Shown: positions 1 through 8,157, counted from the first letter of the stretch. The stretch is DNA of 64,000 nucleotides from Eggerthellaceae bacterium (GCA_910575165.1 CAJTDS010000015.1:1-64000); one strand, 5' to 3'. Program-made: numbers and translations. Notes: generated from the sequence alone by a model not told the origin.

Positions 1-139
1 GTTCAAGAAGGGCGGCGCCGACAGACGCGAGCTGCTGTTCCGCCACGCGTCGGCCGGAACGTACCGGACCACGAGGCGCGGCTACGTCGACCTGCTTCGC
101 CCCTTCATGGATTACTGGGGCGTGTCAACGGTGGTCTAA
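1..139 (+). CDS. 3' end of an unidentified gene (cut by window edge)
   Basis: The second reading frame is open from the window edge to a TAA at 137-139 and gives 45 residues ending DYWGVSTVV. The composition (Arg-rich, then a hydrophobic end) looks like a real protein tail, and the next gene starts 7 bases later on the same strand. I do not recognise the family. The tail could belong to a gene truncated by the same rearrangement that seems to have removed the start of the following gene. Confidence 0.4.
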   Translation, partial: FKKGGADRRELLFRHASAGTYRTTRRGYVDLLRPFMDYWGVSTVV

Positions 140-146
140 CATAGAG

Positions 147-908
147 ATGAGCTTTAGCCGATGGGCCCGCGGGGCAGTGCAACCCTCCCACGAGCTGCTC
201 GATTCTTTCTACAACGACGCCTTTAACCGCGGGATTCACCTTAACCAGATTAAAACCCAGCTCTACGAAGAAGATCTTCCCCCAGGCAAACTGCTACTCT
301 TCCATGGGTCGAAAAGCAGAATCGACGGGCCGCTCAAGACAGATGCCTCGCGACTCAACAACGACTTCGGACAAGGGTTTTACTGCGGAGAGCGCCTCGA
401 CCAGGCTGCGATGTTCGTCCACGGATTCCCGCGCTCTTGCCTCTACATGCTGAGCGCCTCCACGGCCGGCCTGAAAGGGATCCGCTTTACGGTCGACCAG
501 GACTGGATGCTCTCAATCGCCCTGTTCCGCGGCCAACTGAACGCATATGCCGACCATCCTCGCCTACTTGAGCTAAAGGCCAGGGTGCTCTGCGCCGACT
601 TCGTGGTAGCCCCTATCGCAGACAACCGCATGTACGAGGTCATTGACAGCTTTATCGACGGCGAGCTCACAGACGAGCAATGCCGCCATTGCCTTTCCGC
701 CACCAACCTGGGGAGCCAGTATGTTCTGCGAACCCAGCGCTCAATCGAGAGAACAAGCCTCCTCGAATGCTGCTTTCTCTGCTCCGCCGAGAAAAGGCAT
801 TACGGTGCCCTTCGAATCGAATCGTCCCGATCGGGGCCGAACAAAGCCAAGGCGGCAAGAAGACTGTATCGCGGCGTCGGACAATACATAGAGGAGGTGC
901 TGGCGTGA
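147..908 (+). CDS. DUF3990 family protein (ADP-ribosyltransferase-like), probable toxin
   Basis: A 253-residue protein. Residues 51-56 (LFHGSK) and 71-79 (NNDFGQGFY) are the hallmark DUF3990 motifs, followed by a Gln-Ala pair as in the family. DUF3990 proteins are relatives of ADP-ribosyltransferases and are usually encoded beside small partner genes. The first 40 residues (SFSRWARG, then a helical stretch) look like the end of an XRE-type helix-turn-helix whose first helices are missing, so the gene may be truncated at its 5' end. The ATG at 147 has only a weak ribosome binding site. The stop overlaps the GTG start of the next gene, implying translational coupling. The family call is good; the toxin role is inferred from family and context. 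Confidence 0.7.
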   Translation: MSFSRWARGAVQPSHELLDSFYNDAFNRGIHLNQIKTQLYEEDLPPGKLLLFHGSKSRIDGPLKTDASRLNNDFGQGFYCGERLDQAAMFVHGFPRSCLYMLSASTAGLKGIRFTVDQDWMLSIALFRGQLNAYADHPRLLELKARVLCADFVVAPIADNRMYEVIDSFIDGELTDEQCRHCLSATNLGSQYVLRTQRSIERTSLLECCFLCSAEKRHYGALRIESSRSGPNKAKAARRLYRGVGQYIEEVLA

Positions 909-1498
909 TTGCCCTTCCTCGCGAACCCGACATCGCCGCCCGCAGATTCCAGGCAGACGTGTTCGAGAAATCGGCGTCGGTATGCACCTGCAGCTCGGCA
1001 GTTTTTGTGCGCCGGTTCATGAAATCGAACCTTGCGAAGGACATGGACACCGACCCGTTGTCGTTCGGCGTCTCCACCCCTGAAGCAGCTCTTAGGCTCA
1101 TCGAGGAGGAATACGGGGCCAGCTCGTACGGTTCCGTCAGATACAGCGAAGAAGTCCTTCGCTGGATGGGCTACCTCTTCCGCTATTGGGCAAGCGCCTA
1201 CGGGGAATCGAGCCGGAATATTTACCGGATTGTCGGCGCGCGCGAACTGTGCGGCCTTTTCGAGGCATATCACTGCCTCGACCCCGATCAAGCAATCGAA
1301 AGAATCCTGGAATCGAAGGGCCTCAATCCCCAGCTGAACATTATCGATAAGGGGGTTAAGGAGCTACGGCGCATTCGCAACCAGGGAAAATACGAGTACT
1401 ACATCATAGAACTACCCGAACTCATACAATTGAGCACCGAAGGTAGCGAAGGGGACGCCGTTGAAAGCGCCAGCGAGACGACGCCGGGTCCGAAATAG
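905..1498 (+). CDS. Partner protein of the DUF3990 gene, putative antitoxin
   Basis: A 197-residue soluble protein. The chosen start is the GTG at 905, which overlaps the upstream TGA by four bases (GTGA) and follows a strong AGGAGGT-like site; a longer frame extending upstream would overlap the DUF3990 gene for more than 200 bases and is rejected. A central block (LRWMGYLFRYWASAYGESS, then YRIVGARELCGLFEAYHCLD) resembles a small-protein family that I recall next to DUF3990 genes in Firmicutes, where it is regarded as a partner or antitoxin. No enzyme motif or membrane segment is visible. The charged Ser/Glu-rich C-terminus is probably disordered. Confidence 0.55.
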   Translation: MIALPREPDIAARRFQADVFEKSASVCTCSSAVFVRRFMKSNLAKDMDTDPLSFGVSTPEAALRLIEEEYGASSYGSVRYSEEVLRWMGYLFRYWASAYGESSRNIYRIVGARELCGLFEAYHCLDPDQAIERILESKGLNPQLNIIDKGVKELRRIRNQGKYEYYIIELPELIQLSTEGSEGDAVESASETTPGPK

Positions 1499-1514
1499 TC
1501 CCCGACCCAAAATC

Positions 1515-1568
1515 CCGCACAACCGTCCACTTGCGCAGCGTTTCGTGATCAAGGTGCCGGTTGTGCGG
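1515..1568. terminator. Inverted repeat between convergent genes
   Basis: Eleven-base perfect arms (CCGCACAACCG at 1515-1525 and its complement at 1558-1568) separated by 32 bases lie between the convergent ends at 1498 and 1591. There is no clear T-run, so it may act as a bidirectional transcript end or belong to the palindrome family described in the findings. Confidence 0.45.
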
Positions 1569-1590
1569 TGCATATCCGTTCGCTTCGGCA

Positions 1591-2313
1591 TTAGGCGCAT
1601 GCGGCGGAAAGCCACCGCTTATCGCTCTCGACAAACTGCTCCATGGCCTGGCCCAGTGCGAAATAGATGCGGCTGGCGTCGTGCGCGTCCAACGACGCCA
1701 CCACCGAGCCGAGCCACGCGCCCAGGTGCTCGTCGGCAAAGGCCTTCTGCACGCGCAGGCCCGCCGCAAAAGCGTCGTCACCGGTGCCTGCAGGCGTGTC
1801 CACAGCCGGCTCGCCAGCACATGCATCATCGCCAGCCTGGGCCGCCTCCCACGAGCGCTGAGCCAGGGCGGCCATGAAATCCAGCATGAGCGGCAGGTAG
1901 TCCTCGGGGAAGTTGCCCTCGGCATCGGAGGCCAGCCCGGCTTCGCGCAGATAGCGGCGCATATCGATGGTGGTCTCACCGAAGATGGTGTTCATCTGGC
2001 CGGCGTACACGGACTCGTACAGCTTCACCGACTTGTCGCCGGGCACCAGGAACAGCTGGTTGAACGCCTTGTGCGCCGCGGCCACGAAGTCCGGCTCGGC
2101 CGCCCGACGAGCCCGCAGCTCCTCCACGGCCGCAACCAGCAGCGACACGTCGTAGCCGCCCTCGGTCAGCACCGCGGCTGCGTCCAGCGCATCGTCGCTC
2201 AGCAACGCGTCCATCACCTCGTCGGTAGGCTCAGCGGAAAGCACCACATGGAACAGCTTGTAGGCATAGAACCGAGCCACCAAGAGCTCCAGCTGCCGTT
2301 CGGAAAACTCCAT
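1591..2313 (-). CDS. TorD/DmsD-family molybdoenzyme maturation chaperone
   Basis: A 240-residue all-helical protein with a TorD/DmsD pattern: the FYAYKLFHVVLSAEP-like first helix, a central block around YESVYAG and MRRYLREAG, and a DYLPLMLDFMAAL helix. These chaperones bind the Tat signal of molybdopterin oxidoreductases and help insert the cofactor in the cytoplasm. The ATG at 2313 is chosen because GAGAGGA lies about ten bases upstream and the family N-terminus starts there; a longer frame to 2382 runs through a terminator hairpin. It follows the DmsB- and DmsA-like genes and presumably serves that reductase. An Ala/Gly/Asp-rich insert lies at about residues 158-181. Confidence 0.8.
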   Translation of the reverse strand: MEFSERQLELLVARFYAYKLFHVVLSAEPTDEVMDALLSDDALDAAAVLTEGGYDVSLLVAAVEELRARRAAEPDFVAAAHKAFNQLFLVPGDKSVKLYESVYAGQMNTIFGETTIDMRRYLREAGLASDAEGNFPEDYLPLMLDFMAALAQRSWEAAQAGDDACAGEPAVDTPAGTGDDAFAAGLRVQKAFADEHLGAWLGSVVASLDAHDASRIYFALGQAMEQFVESDKRWLSAACA

Positions 2314-2329
2314 AGCCAACGTCCTCTCT

Positions 2330-2370
2330 AAAAAGAAGGGCCGAAAGCGCTTGATGCGCGCCTTCGGCCC
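2330..2370 (-). terminator. Rho-independent terminator between the Fe-S subunit and chaperone genes
   Basis: Read on the minus strand, a GGGCCGAA...TTCGGCCC hairpin (2338-2370) is followed by TTCTTTTT. It lies after the DmsB-like stop at 2402 and before the chaperone start at 2313, so it should lower chaperone transcription relative to the reductase subunits. Confidence 0.75.
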
Positions 2371-2401
2371 AAAGCCTTGCAATCAACTGCGCAGCGCTAG
2401 C

Positions 2402-2977
2402 TTACCAGGCAACCTCGACCGGCGTGCCGGACTGGGCGGCCGGCTTCACCTTGATGACCAGCGACGGCTTGGTCATGTCGGCGCCGGGGTGCACCGTGGT
2501 CTCGCTCACCAGGTCGGAACCGTGAGCCTTCTTCAACTCGTCGATGTCGCCGAACTCCAGTGCACGGTTCGGGCACCCGGCCACGCAGGCAGGCTGGCCG
2601 CCGGCCTCGCGGATGGCGTAGCACGAGTCGCACTTGCGGGCGATCTTCGCAGCCTCGTCGTACACCGGCACCTGGTACGGGCAGGAGTTCACGCAGGTCT
2701 TGCAGCCGATGCACACATCATCGTCGTGCAGCACCACGCCGGAGGCATCCTTGTACATAGCGCCGGTGGGGCAGTTCGCCACGCACGCCGGCTCCTCGCA
2801 ATGGTTGCAGCTGAACGTGCAGGAGAACGCCTGCACCTCGGGAAACGTTCCCACCGAGAACGTGTGCGCGTTGCGGAACGCCATGTTGCCGCTCAGACGG
2901 TTCTTGTCCTTGCAGGCCACCTCGCACGCACGGCAGCCCGTGCAGCGGGTCATATCAACGTAGAAACCCATAGCCAT
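2402..2977 (-). CDS. DmsB-like [4Fe-4S] electron-transfer subunit
   Basis: A 191-residue ferredoxin-type protein with four cysteine groups: C12/15/18/22, C57/60/65/69, C89/92/95/99 and the C116/119/131/135 set, the pattern of DmsB/NrfC-type subunits carrying four [4Fe-4S] clusters. It passes electrons between a quinol-oxidising donor and the catalytic molybdopterin subunit encoded just upstream. It has no signal peptide, as usual for subunits exported by hitchhiking on the Tat-carrying partner. The start at 2977 has a good AGGGGGAT site. The gap to the catalytic gene is 17 bases, so they are co-transcribed. Confidence 0.9.
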   Translation of the reverse strand: MAMGFYVDMTRCTGCRACEVACKDKNRLSGNMAFRNAHTFSVGTFPEVQAFSCTFSCNHCEEPACVANCPTGAMYKDASGVVLHDDDVCIGCKTCVNSCPYQVPVYDEAAKIARKCDSCYAIREAGGQPACVAGCPNRALEFGDIDELKKAHGSDLVSETTVHPGADMTKPSLVIKVKPAAQSGTPVEVAW

Positions 2978-2994
2978 GTCATATCCCCCTTCAC

Positions 2995-5682
2995 CTATGC
3001 GACAGGCATGCCGTCGGCCGCGCGCTGAGGCACGTCGCAGTCCTCAGGAATAGCGGCGCCGGAATACTTCTCGATGTTGCAGACGTAGTTGTTGTAGCCC
3101 GAAACACCCATGCCGCCGTACTCGTTACCCAGCAGGTAGTTGTCGGAGCCGGCCTGGTCGATGCCGGTCTTCTCGTCAACATCCACCCACGCGCCATGGG
3201 GCACGCCCACAACGCCGGGCACGAGGATGTCCATGAGCGCAGCCTTGCGCAGGCCCTGGCCGGCAGGCGTGGTGATGAGCACGGTGTCGCCCTCGGCGAT
3301 GCCCTTCTCCTTCGCATCGGAAGCGTTCAGGAACACCGGGTTTCCCCAGGTCTCGCGCAGCCACGGGCAGTTGTCGAACACGGAGTGCGAACGGCGCAGG
3401 TAGTGCGGGTTGTACATGAGGTACGGGTACTCGCTCTTCTTGCCGCCGACCTTGCCATCCTCGAAGGTGGACTCGTAGCCCACGCAGGGCACCACGTAGG
3501 TGGGATAAGGCTTGTACTGGTCGATTCCAGGGTACTCGAACGACTTCATCAGGTTGTAGCGGGCCTGGCAGTAGATCTCCAGCTTGCCCGAAGCACTCGA
3601 ACGCGGATTGGCCTCGGGGTCCTCGACGAACTTCTGGTAGCCGATGTGGCCCAGGCCGTCGTCCTTGGTGCGCTTGAACTGGTAGCCGCCATTGGACACG
3701 AAGTCCTTGATGGAGATCTTGCCCTCCTGGGCCTCGCCTTCCACTTCCCATTCCTTGATGTCGGCGTCGGTGATGGTCACCAGGGGAACCATTTCGCCGC
3801 CGTCCATCACCTTGCTGCTGGCGATCTTGTTGAAGAAGGCCTGCTTCTCGGAGGCGCCGTAGGCCAGCGCCGGGTCGATGCCCATGGCCTCCAGCAGCAG
3901 CGTGCTGATTTCCTGGTCGGTCTTGGCCTCGCCCAGGGGCTTGGTAACCTGCGAGTAGCAGTACACGAACTCGCGATTGCAGGTGGTCACGTCGCCGACG
4001 CGCTCCCATTCGGTGGTCACCGGCAGCACGATGTCAGAGTACAGCGCATTGGTGGTCATGAACTGGGCGCGGGTGAGCACGAAGTCAACAGCGCGATGGG
4101 CCTCGATGCCGGCCTTCTGGTGCAGCGAGGTCTGCAGCGTGGCGTCGGTTACATGGAATATGCCCTTGATGGGGCCCAGCGTGGTGGGGACGGGCTCGTG
4201 GAACGCGCCGTAGCTGTTCGCTACGTCCAGAAGCTCGCCGCCGCCGTTCAGAATGAGGTCGTACAGCTGCGGCTGGCGCACGCCGGTAGACACCGGGTTT
4301 TGGGTCTTGGGGTTCGGCGACGAACCGCCCGCCACCAGGTTGGCGCCGTAATTGCCGGCGTTGGCATGGTAGTTGCCGCCCGTAGCGTGGCCGGACTTGC
4401 CCATGTGGCCGCCCATGGCACCCAGGGCCATCAGCATCTGGGGGATCATCTCGGCGCCGTTGCAGCGCACCATGCCGTAGTTGTGCAGCAGCATGGTCTT
4501 GTTGTTCTTGCCCAGGATGCGCGCGAAGGCGGTCACCTGCTCGGGCTTCACACCGCAGATGGGCTCGGCCCATTCGGGGGTCTTCGGGGTGTCGTCGTAA
4601 ACGCCCAGGACGTAGTCCTTCAGGTTCTCGTCCAGCTCGGCGTCTTCGGGCATGGACTCGGCGTCGAAGCCCACGGTGTACTTATGCAGGAAGTCCCAGT
4701 CGATGATGTCGCCCTCTTCCTCGTCCAGGCGCAGCATCTCGTAAGCGGTAGCCAGCATAAAGGCCATGTCGGTGCCGTTGCGAACCGGAATCCAGTCGGC
4801 GTCCAGCATCTGGGCCGAAGCATTGAACAGCGGGTCGACGGTCACGAACTTCGTGCCGGACTCCTTGGCCTGGATGAAGTAGTAGGTGGGCGTTCCGGCG
4901 GCCGACCAGGTGGGGTTGGACGAGTACATGATGATGTAGTCGGCGTTGGGCAGGTCGAAGCGGTCATTGGCCTCGCCGCAGTCCACACCGGGCAGGCCGA
5001 TCATGTCGCAGCCCAGAGTGTAGGTGCCGTGGGAGGTGGTGTCCCAACCGCGCACGCAGCCGCACATGAGGTTGATGGCGGCGTCGGGAGACTTGCAGTA
5101 GAAGCCGGTGGGGCCCAGCTCGTCGCTGATGCGCTTGATCTCTTCGACAGCCAAGCTGATGGCCTCATCCCAGCTGATGCGCTCCCACTCGTCCTTGCCG
5201 CGCATAGCGCCGTTGGAGTTCTCGCCGCCGCCGGGCTGCCAGCCCTTGCGCTTCAGCGGGTACAGCAGACGGTCGGCGCCGAAGCACTGCTGCTGCTGGG
5301 CCTTGCCGCGCACGCAGCCGCGCTGCTGCGGATACTCGGGGCTATCTTCGTGGGAGTCGTCGGTCTTCTGGCGAACGACCACGCCGTCTTTCACCATGAC
5401 CTTGTTCACGCAGCGGCCGCCGCAGTTGTGCCAGCACGCCGCGGGCACCCAGGTGCCGCCAGCCTCGTTGTTCGTGGGCTTGGGATGCTCGACGTCGGCC
5501 ACCGCGTTGGTGGGCTCTTCGGGCGCCTCGGGCTCGGGCTTCGGGTTCTCCTTCACGCTGGTGCCGTTGCTGCACCCCAGCGCGCTCAGAGCCGCAGCCG
5601 ACGCAGCCAGAGCGCCGCCGGCCTTCATGAAGGTGCGGCGACTCAGCGACCCTTGCGTGGCGGAATCGGTCTTACGTTCCAT
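2995..5682 (-). CDS. Tat-exported molybdopterin oxidoreductase, DMSO reductase family
   Basis: An 895-residue catalytic subunit. Residues 15-19 (RRTFM) and the hydrophobic stretch to about 37 form a twin-arginine signal; Cys37 in LSALGC also fits a lipobox, so the enzyme may be lipid-anchored. Cys83, 87, 91 and 123 bind an N-terminal [4Fe-4S] cluster. Later blocks match molybdopterin-binding regions (MYSSNPTWSAAGTP; DYILGV-type loops; C-terminal GDTVLITTPAGQ). The substrate (DMSO, TMAO, another S- or N-oxide, or a polyphenol) cannot be decided from sequence alone. It heads an operon with the Fe-S subunit and, after a terminator, the chaperone. No membrane anchor gene is in the operon. Confidence 0.88.
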   Translation of the reverse strand: MERKTDSATQGSLSRRTFMKAGGALAASAAALSALGCSNGTSVKENPKPEPEAPEEPTNAVADVEHPKPTNNEAGGTWVPAACWHNCGGRCVNKVMVKDGVVVRQKTDDSHEDSPEYPQQRGCVRGKAQQQQCFGADRLLYPLKRKGWQPGGGENSNGAMRGKDEWERISWDEAISLAVEEIKRISDELGPTGFYCKSPDAAINLMCGCVRGWDTTSHGTYTLGCDMIGLPGVDCGEANDRFDLPNADYIIMYSSNPTWSAAGTPTYYFIQAKESGTKFVTVDPLFNASAQMLDADWIPVRNGTDMAFMLATAYEMLRLDEEEGDIIDWDFLHKYTVGFDAESMPEDAELDENLKDYVLGVYDDTPKTPEWAEPICGVKPEQVTAFARILGKNNKTMLLHNYGMVRCNGAEMIPQMLMALGAMGGHMGKSGHATGGNYHANAGNYGANLVAGGSSPNPKTQNPVSTGVRQPQLYDLILNGGGELLDVANSYGAFHEPVPTTLGPIKGIFHVTDATLQTSLHQKAGIEAHRAVDFVLTRAQFMTTNALYSDIVLPVTTEWERVGDVTTCNREFVYCYSQVTKPLGEAKTDQEISTLLLEAMGIDPALAYGASEKQAFFNKIASSKVMDGGEMVPLVTITDADIKEWEVEGEAQEGKISIKDFVSNGGYQFKRTKDDGLGHIGYQKFVEDPEANPRSSASGKLEIYCQARYNLMKSFEYPGIDQYKPYPTYVVPCVGYESTFEDGKVGGKKSEYPYLMYNPHYLRRSHSVFDNCPWLRETWGNPVFLNASDAKEKGIAEGDTVLITTPAGQGLRKAALMDILVPGVVGVPHGAWVDVDEKTGIDQAGSDNYLLGNEYGGMGVSGYNNYVCNIEKYSGAAIPEDCDVPQRAADGMPVA

Positions 5683-5837
5683 CTTTCCCCCTTCTACTGC
5701 ACTTCGGATACGCCCCCGAGGGCTTCCTCGCAGCCTTGGCGGTGTGATGTCCGCAAAACTCGCGGCTCTACACCGCTTCGACCCCCTCTCAGGGCCTATC
5801 CCCCTGTGGAGCCACGTACGGCTCCCCTTGAGGTGAC

Positions 5838-5866
5838 ATACTATAGCGATTCACTAATTCAGTCAA
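5838..5866 (-). promoter_or_regulatory. Sigma-70-type promoter of the reductase operon
   Basis: On the minus strand TTGACT (5861-5866) is followed by exactly 17 bases and TAGTAT (5838-5843). It points at the reductase start at 5682, giving a leader of roughly 150 bases in which I see no other element. Confidence 0.65.
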
Positions 5867-5924
5867 TCCCTCTGTTTAAGGATGTGCATTGCTGCGCAAA
5901 GCGACGCACAGTGCACAATCACGA

Positions 5925-5971
5925 GCATCTCCCGCCCTGCCTCATCAAAGAACTGATTGGGCGGGAGATGC
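5925..5971. repeat. Perfect 13-bp inverted repeat
   Basis: GCATCTCCCGCCC (5925-5937) is repeated inverted at 5959-5971, with a 21-base loop. It lies between the reductase promoter and the repeats at 6048-6154. There is no T-run on either side. It could be a transcript end for something reading leftward from the ATPase gene or a protein-binding palindrome. Confidence 0.6.
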
Positions 5972-6047
5972 CGGCAATAGATCAGAACAACAATGTTTGG
6001 CTATCATGGTTTGTTGTCTAACTACTGCTCTGTGACCTGCTGCTTTC

Positions 6048-6154
6048 GCAAAAGTCATAGCAAAAATCGCTGTTTTAGTCGCAAAAGTTATAGCCGAAAA
6101 CGCTACTTTAGCCGCAAAAGTCGTGGTCATAATTACCTATTCGAGCGCAAAAGT
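6048..6154. repeat. Four CGCAAAAGT repeats spaced 32-33 bp (iteron-like)
   Basis: CGCAAAAGT occurs at 6048, 6080, 6113 and 6146, always in the same orientation. The flanks are partly conserved (TCATAG or TTATAG after it, TTTTAG/CTTTAG before the next copy), so this is a degenerate tandem repeat with about three helical turns per unit. It sits just downstream of the DUF4143 ATPase stop. The copies are too short and the spacers too alike for a CRISPR array. Confidence 0.7.
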
Positions 6155-6224
6155 CATGATTGAGGGTACAGGAACACGAGCATACACTGGGGAGCCCTCG
6201 CTTCCCTGAAGGCTGTTAGACGCG

Positions 6225-7550
6225 CTACGGCGCGAGGCAGGCAATGGGCACCACCAGCACGCCGTCCTCACGCTGGTAGGCATACTGGCCAAGCCCTTCC
6301 ACGACCGCCGTGAACACAGGGGCGCCCGCTCCTGCAGTCTCCATTTTCGAGGCGAGACGCAGGAGATTCTTGGCTGCCTGATCAGCCTGGCTATGACCTA
6401 GCTTTATCTCGATTGCGGCCCAGCGACCGTCGTAGGACTCGACAATCGCATCAACTTCCAGATCGGCACCGTCGCGGTAGTAGAAGACTCGCGCCTCGTT
6501 CGCCTCTGCGTACACAAGCAAGTCGCGCATGCAAAGGCATTCGAAGAGAAAGCCGAAGGCGTTAAGATCGCCTTGCAGCTTCTCCGGCGTCGCGCCGAGG
6601 ACGGCCGCGGGTAGAGACGGATCGACGAAATGGAACTTCGGCCTGCGGTTTATACGTACCGAGGAGCGCAGGTTAGGTGACCAGCCAGGTATCTCCTCCA
6701 CGACGAATATCCTTCGCAGCGCCTGCAGATAGTCCTCGACCGTCTCTTTGGAAAGGGCGTCCGCTCCCCCAGCAGCCGTCATGTCGCGAAGCATGGTCTT
6801 CGTAGCCGTGGCCTGCTCGGCATTGCGCGCCAGCGAATGCAGAAGCCTGGATACCTTCTGCGGATCGCGGGCAACGTCGTCGACACGCGAGAGGTCGTCC
6901 TCGGACACCTCGCGCACGTAGCTGCGAGCCAAACGCATGGCTCGACGCAGTTCCGTATGCTGAACCGCCGGCCATCCGCCCCGCATTACCCAGTCGCACA
7001 GGTCATCGAGGGTAATCGACGGCGCGGGGCTGTCCGGAATGTTGCCTGCAAACAGGTCGCTCAAGGACACCGAGCCGTTAGACTTTCCTGACTCGAAAAG
7101 CGTCATCGGGCGCATGCGGACCTTCTCGATACGACCAACTCCGCTGTGAAACGGCCGCTCCTTTCGCGGAACCGCGGATCCGGTGAGCACGTAAGTGTCC
7201 CGCTTCCCGCTTCTGTCAACCATATTTCGTACCGCATCCCAAAGCGACGGAACCTCCTGCCATTCGTCGACGAGTCGGGGATGCGCCCCCTCGAGCGCAC
7301 GCGTAGGGGAAAGACGAGCGAGCTCGCGGCTTTGGAACGCCCCCTCAGAATCCATCAGACAAATCTCGCTGTTGCAGAGACTACGGCCCGACCAAGTTTT
7401 GCCACAATATTTCGGTCCCTCGATGCATACGGCGCCGAAGTCCTCCACATCCTCGCTGATAAGCTTGTCCAGAATGCGAGGAACATACCCTTGATTGACT
7501 AACGCGCCTCGCGAAATTCCGTCTTCCATAGCTATATCCTGCCTGCTCAT
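6225..7550 (-). CDS. AAA-family ATPase with DUF4143 C-terminal domain
   Basis: A 441-residue protein. Walker A is GPKYCGKT (45-52) and the Walker B region is LVDEWQ (93-98); a sensor-like TYVLTGSA follows at 119-126. The C-terminal DUF4143 part contains DLEVDAIVE and WAAIEIKLG, which resembles the PD-(D/E)xK nuclease core. Such proteins are common accessory genes in Actinobacteria and gut anaerobes; their role is unknown, though many sit near toxin-antitoxin or defence genes. The start at 7550 lies just below a 23-bp tandem repeat; an alternative ATG is at 7529. The gene is monocistronic. Confidence 0.85.
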   Translation of the reverse strand: MSRQDIAMEDGISRGALVNQGYVPRILDKLISEDVEDFGAVCIEGPKYCGKTWSGRSLCNSEICLMDSEGAFQSRELARLSPTRALEGAHPRLVDEWQEVPSLWDAVRNMVDRSGKRDTYVLTGSAVPRKERPFHSGVGRIEKVRMRPMTLFESGKSNGSVSLSDLFAGNIPDSPAPSITLDDLCDWVMRGGWPAVQHTELRRAMRLARSYVREVSEDDLSRVDDVARDPQKVSRLLHSLARNAEQATATKTMLRDMTAAGGADALSKETVEDYLQALRRIFVVEEIPGWSPNLRSSVRINRRPKFHFVDPSLPAAVLGATPEKLQGDLNAFGFLFECLCMRDLLVYAEANEARVFYYRDGADLEVDAIVESYDGRWAAIEIKLGHSQADQAAKNLLRLASKMETAGAGAPVFTAVVEGLGQYAYQREDGVLVVPIACLAP

Positions 7551-7560
7551 TCGAATGATT

Positions 7561-7620
7561 CTTCTTTTTTCATCCAGTCTACTCTTCTTTTTTCATCCAG
7601 TCTACTCTTCTTTTTTCATC
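7561..7620. repeat. 23-bp tandem repeat (2.6 copies) upstream of the ATPase gene
   Basis: The unit starting CTTCTTTTTTCATCCAG repeats at 7561, 7584 and partly at 7607. On the minus strand it is purine-rich and places AAAAAAGAAG blocks directly ahead of the ATPase start, so copy number could change the leader or ribosome loading. Confidence 0.75.
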
Positions 7621-7847
7621 CATCCGCGACTCGGGCAATTGTCTTCTTTAATACCATTCACCAGGCACTATGTTTGTCAGCGTCGCAAGGTGCAGGCACA
7701 TCCGCTGTCGCGACATGATTTCCATGCGCTTTCCCGCCATACAGGATAGGAAGTAGCCGGGAAAGGGCGCACACAAGCGTATCAGCCCGCATCTCCGCAC
7801 CTGACGCACCGCCGAGAAGGCCCCTTTCGACTGCAACCCGTGCCCCT
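7621..7847. other. Intergenic spacer, no gene seen
   Basis: No convincing reading frame or RNA gene is visible. The only structure is a short direct repeat of CCCCTTTCGACTG-like sequence near 7831 and 7844, ahead of the RelB promoter. Confidence 0.5.
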
Positions 7848-7904
7848 TCGACTGGCCATGCTAGCTGTCATATACTACTATTAGCTGCAAATAGATGCTA
7901 ATAG
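7848..7904 (+). promoter_or_regulatory. Promoter and probable operator of the RelB-like gene
   Basis: TCGACT (7848-7853), 17 bases, TATACT (7871-7876) form a candidate promoter. An 8-bp perfect inverted repeat, CTATTAGC (7878-7885) and GCTAATAG (7897-7904), directly follows the -10 box. Antitoxins of this fold bind such palindromes to repress their own gene, so this is the likely autoregulatory operator (inference). Confidence 0.6.
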
Positions 7905-7920
7905 CAGTAAGGAGCCGCTT

Positions 7921-8157
7921 ATGTCTTCCCATCTCGCCACCGCCCCCCTGTCCACCAAGGTTACTGACGACGAGAAGCGCGCGTTCGTGGAGCTGTGCCA
8001 CGCCATCGGCACCTCTCCCAGCAACGCGCTGCGCATGTTCGTGACGGCGTTCAACCGCCGCCGCGGCTTCCCCTTCGACGTGTCCAACCCCGAAGGCTTC
8101 AATGCGGAAACGCTCCAGGCTACGAACGACGCCTTCAACCGCCGCGACCTGTTCTAA
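7921..8157 (+). CDS. RelB/DinJ-family antitoxin, no toxin partner
   Basis: A 78-residue protein. The N-terminal part has the ribbon-helix-helix pattern of RelB/DinJ (STKVTDDEKRAFVELCHAIG, then SPSNALRMFVTAFNRRRGFPFDV), with a short C-terminal tail. A good AAGGAG site precedes the ATG. Normally a RelE/YafQ-type mRNA interferase gene follows; here the next 450 bases hold only repeats, so it is an orphan, perhaps a relic or an antidote for a toxin elsewhere. Confidence 0.8.
   Translation: MSSHLATAPLSTKVTDDEKRAFVELCHAIGTSPSNALRMFVTAFNRRRGFPFDVSNPEGFNAETLQATNDAFNRRDLF

Noticed and set aside
3196-6021. 941-codon open frame on the plus strand opposite the reductase gene
   Set aside because: It is antisense to a well-supported molybdopterin enzyme and is His/Val/Gly/Leu-rich, the usual shadow of a high-GC gene. 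Similar long antisense frames opposite yidC, dinG, serS, corC and the M28-like gene were rejected for the same reason.
6048-6154. CRISPR-like spacing of the CGCAAAAGT repeats
   Set aside because: The conserved part is only about nine bases, the intervening sequences are similar to one another, and no cas gene is present.
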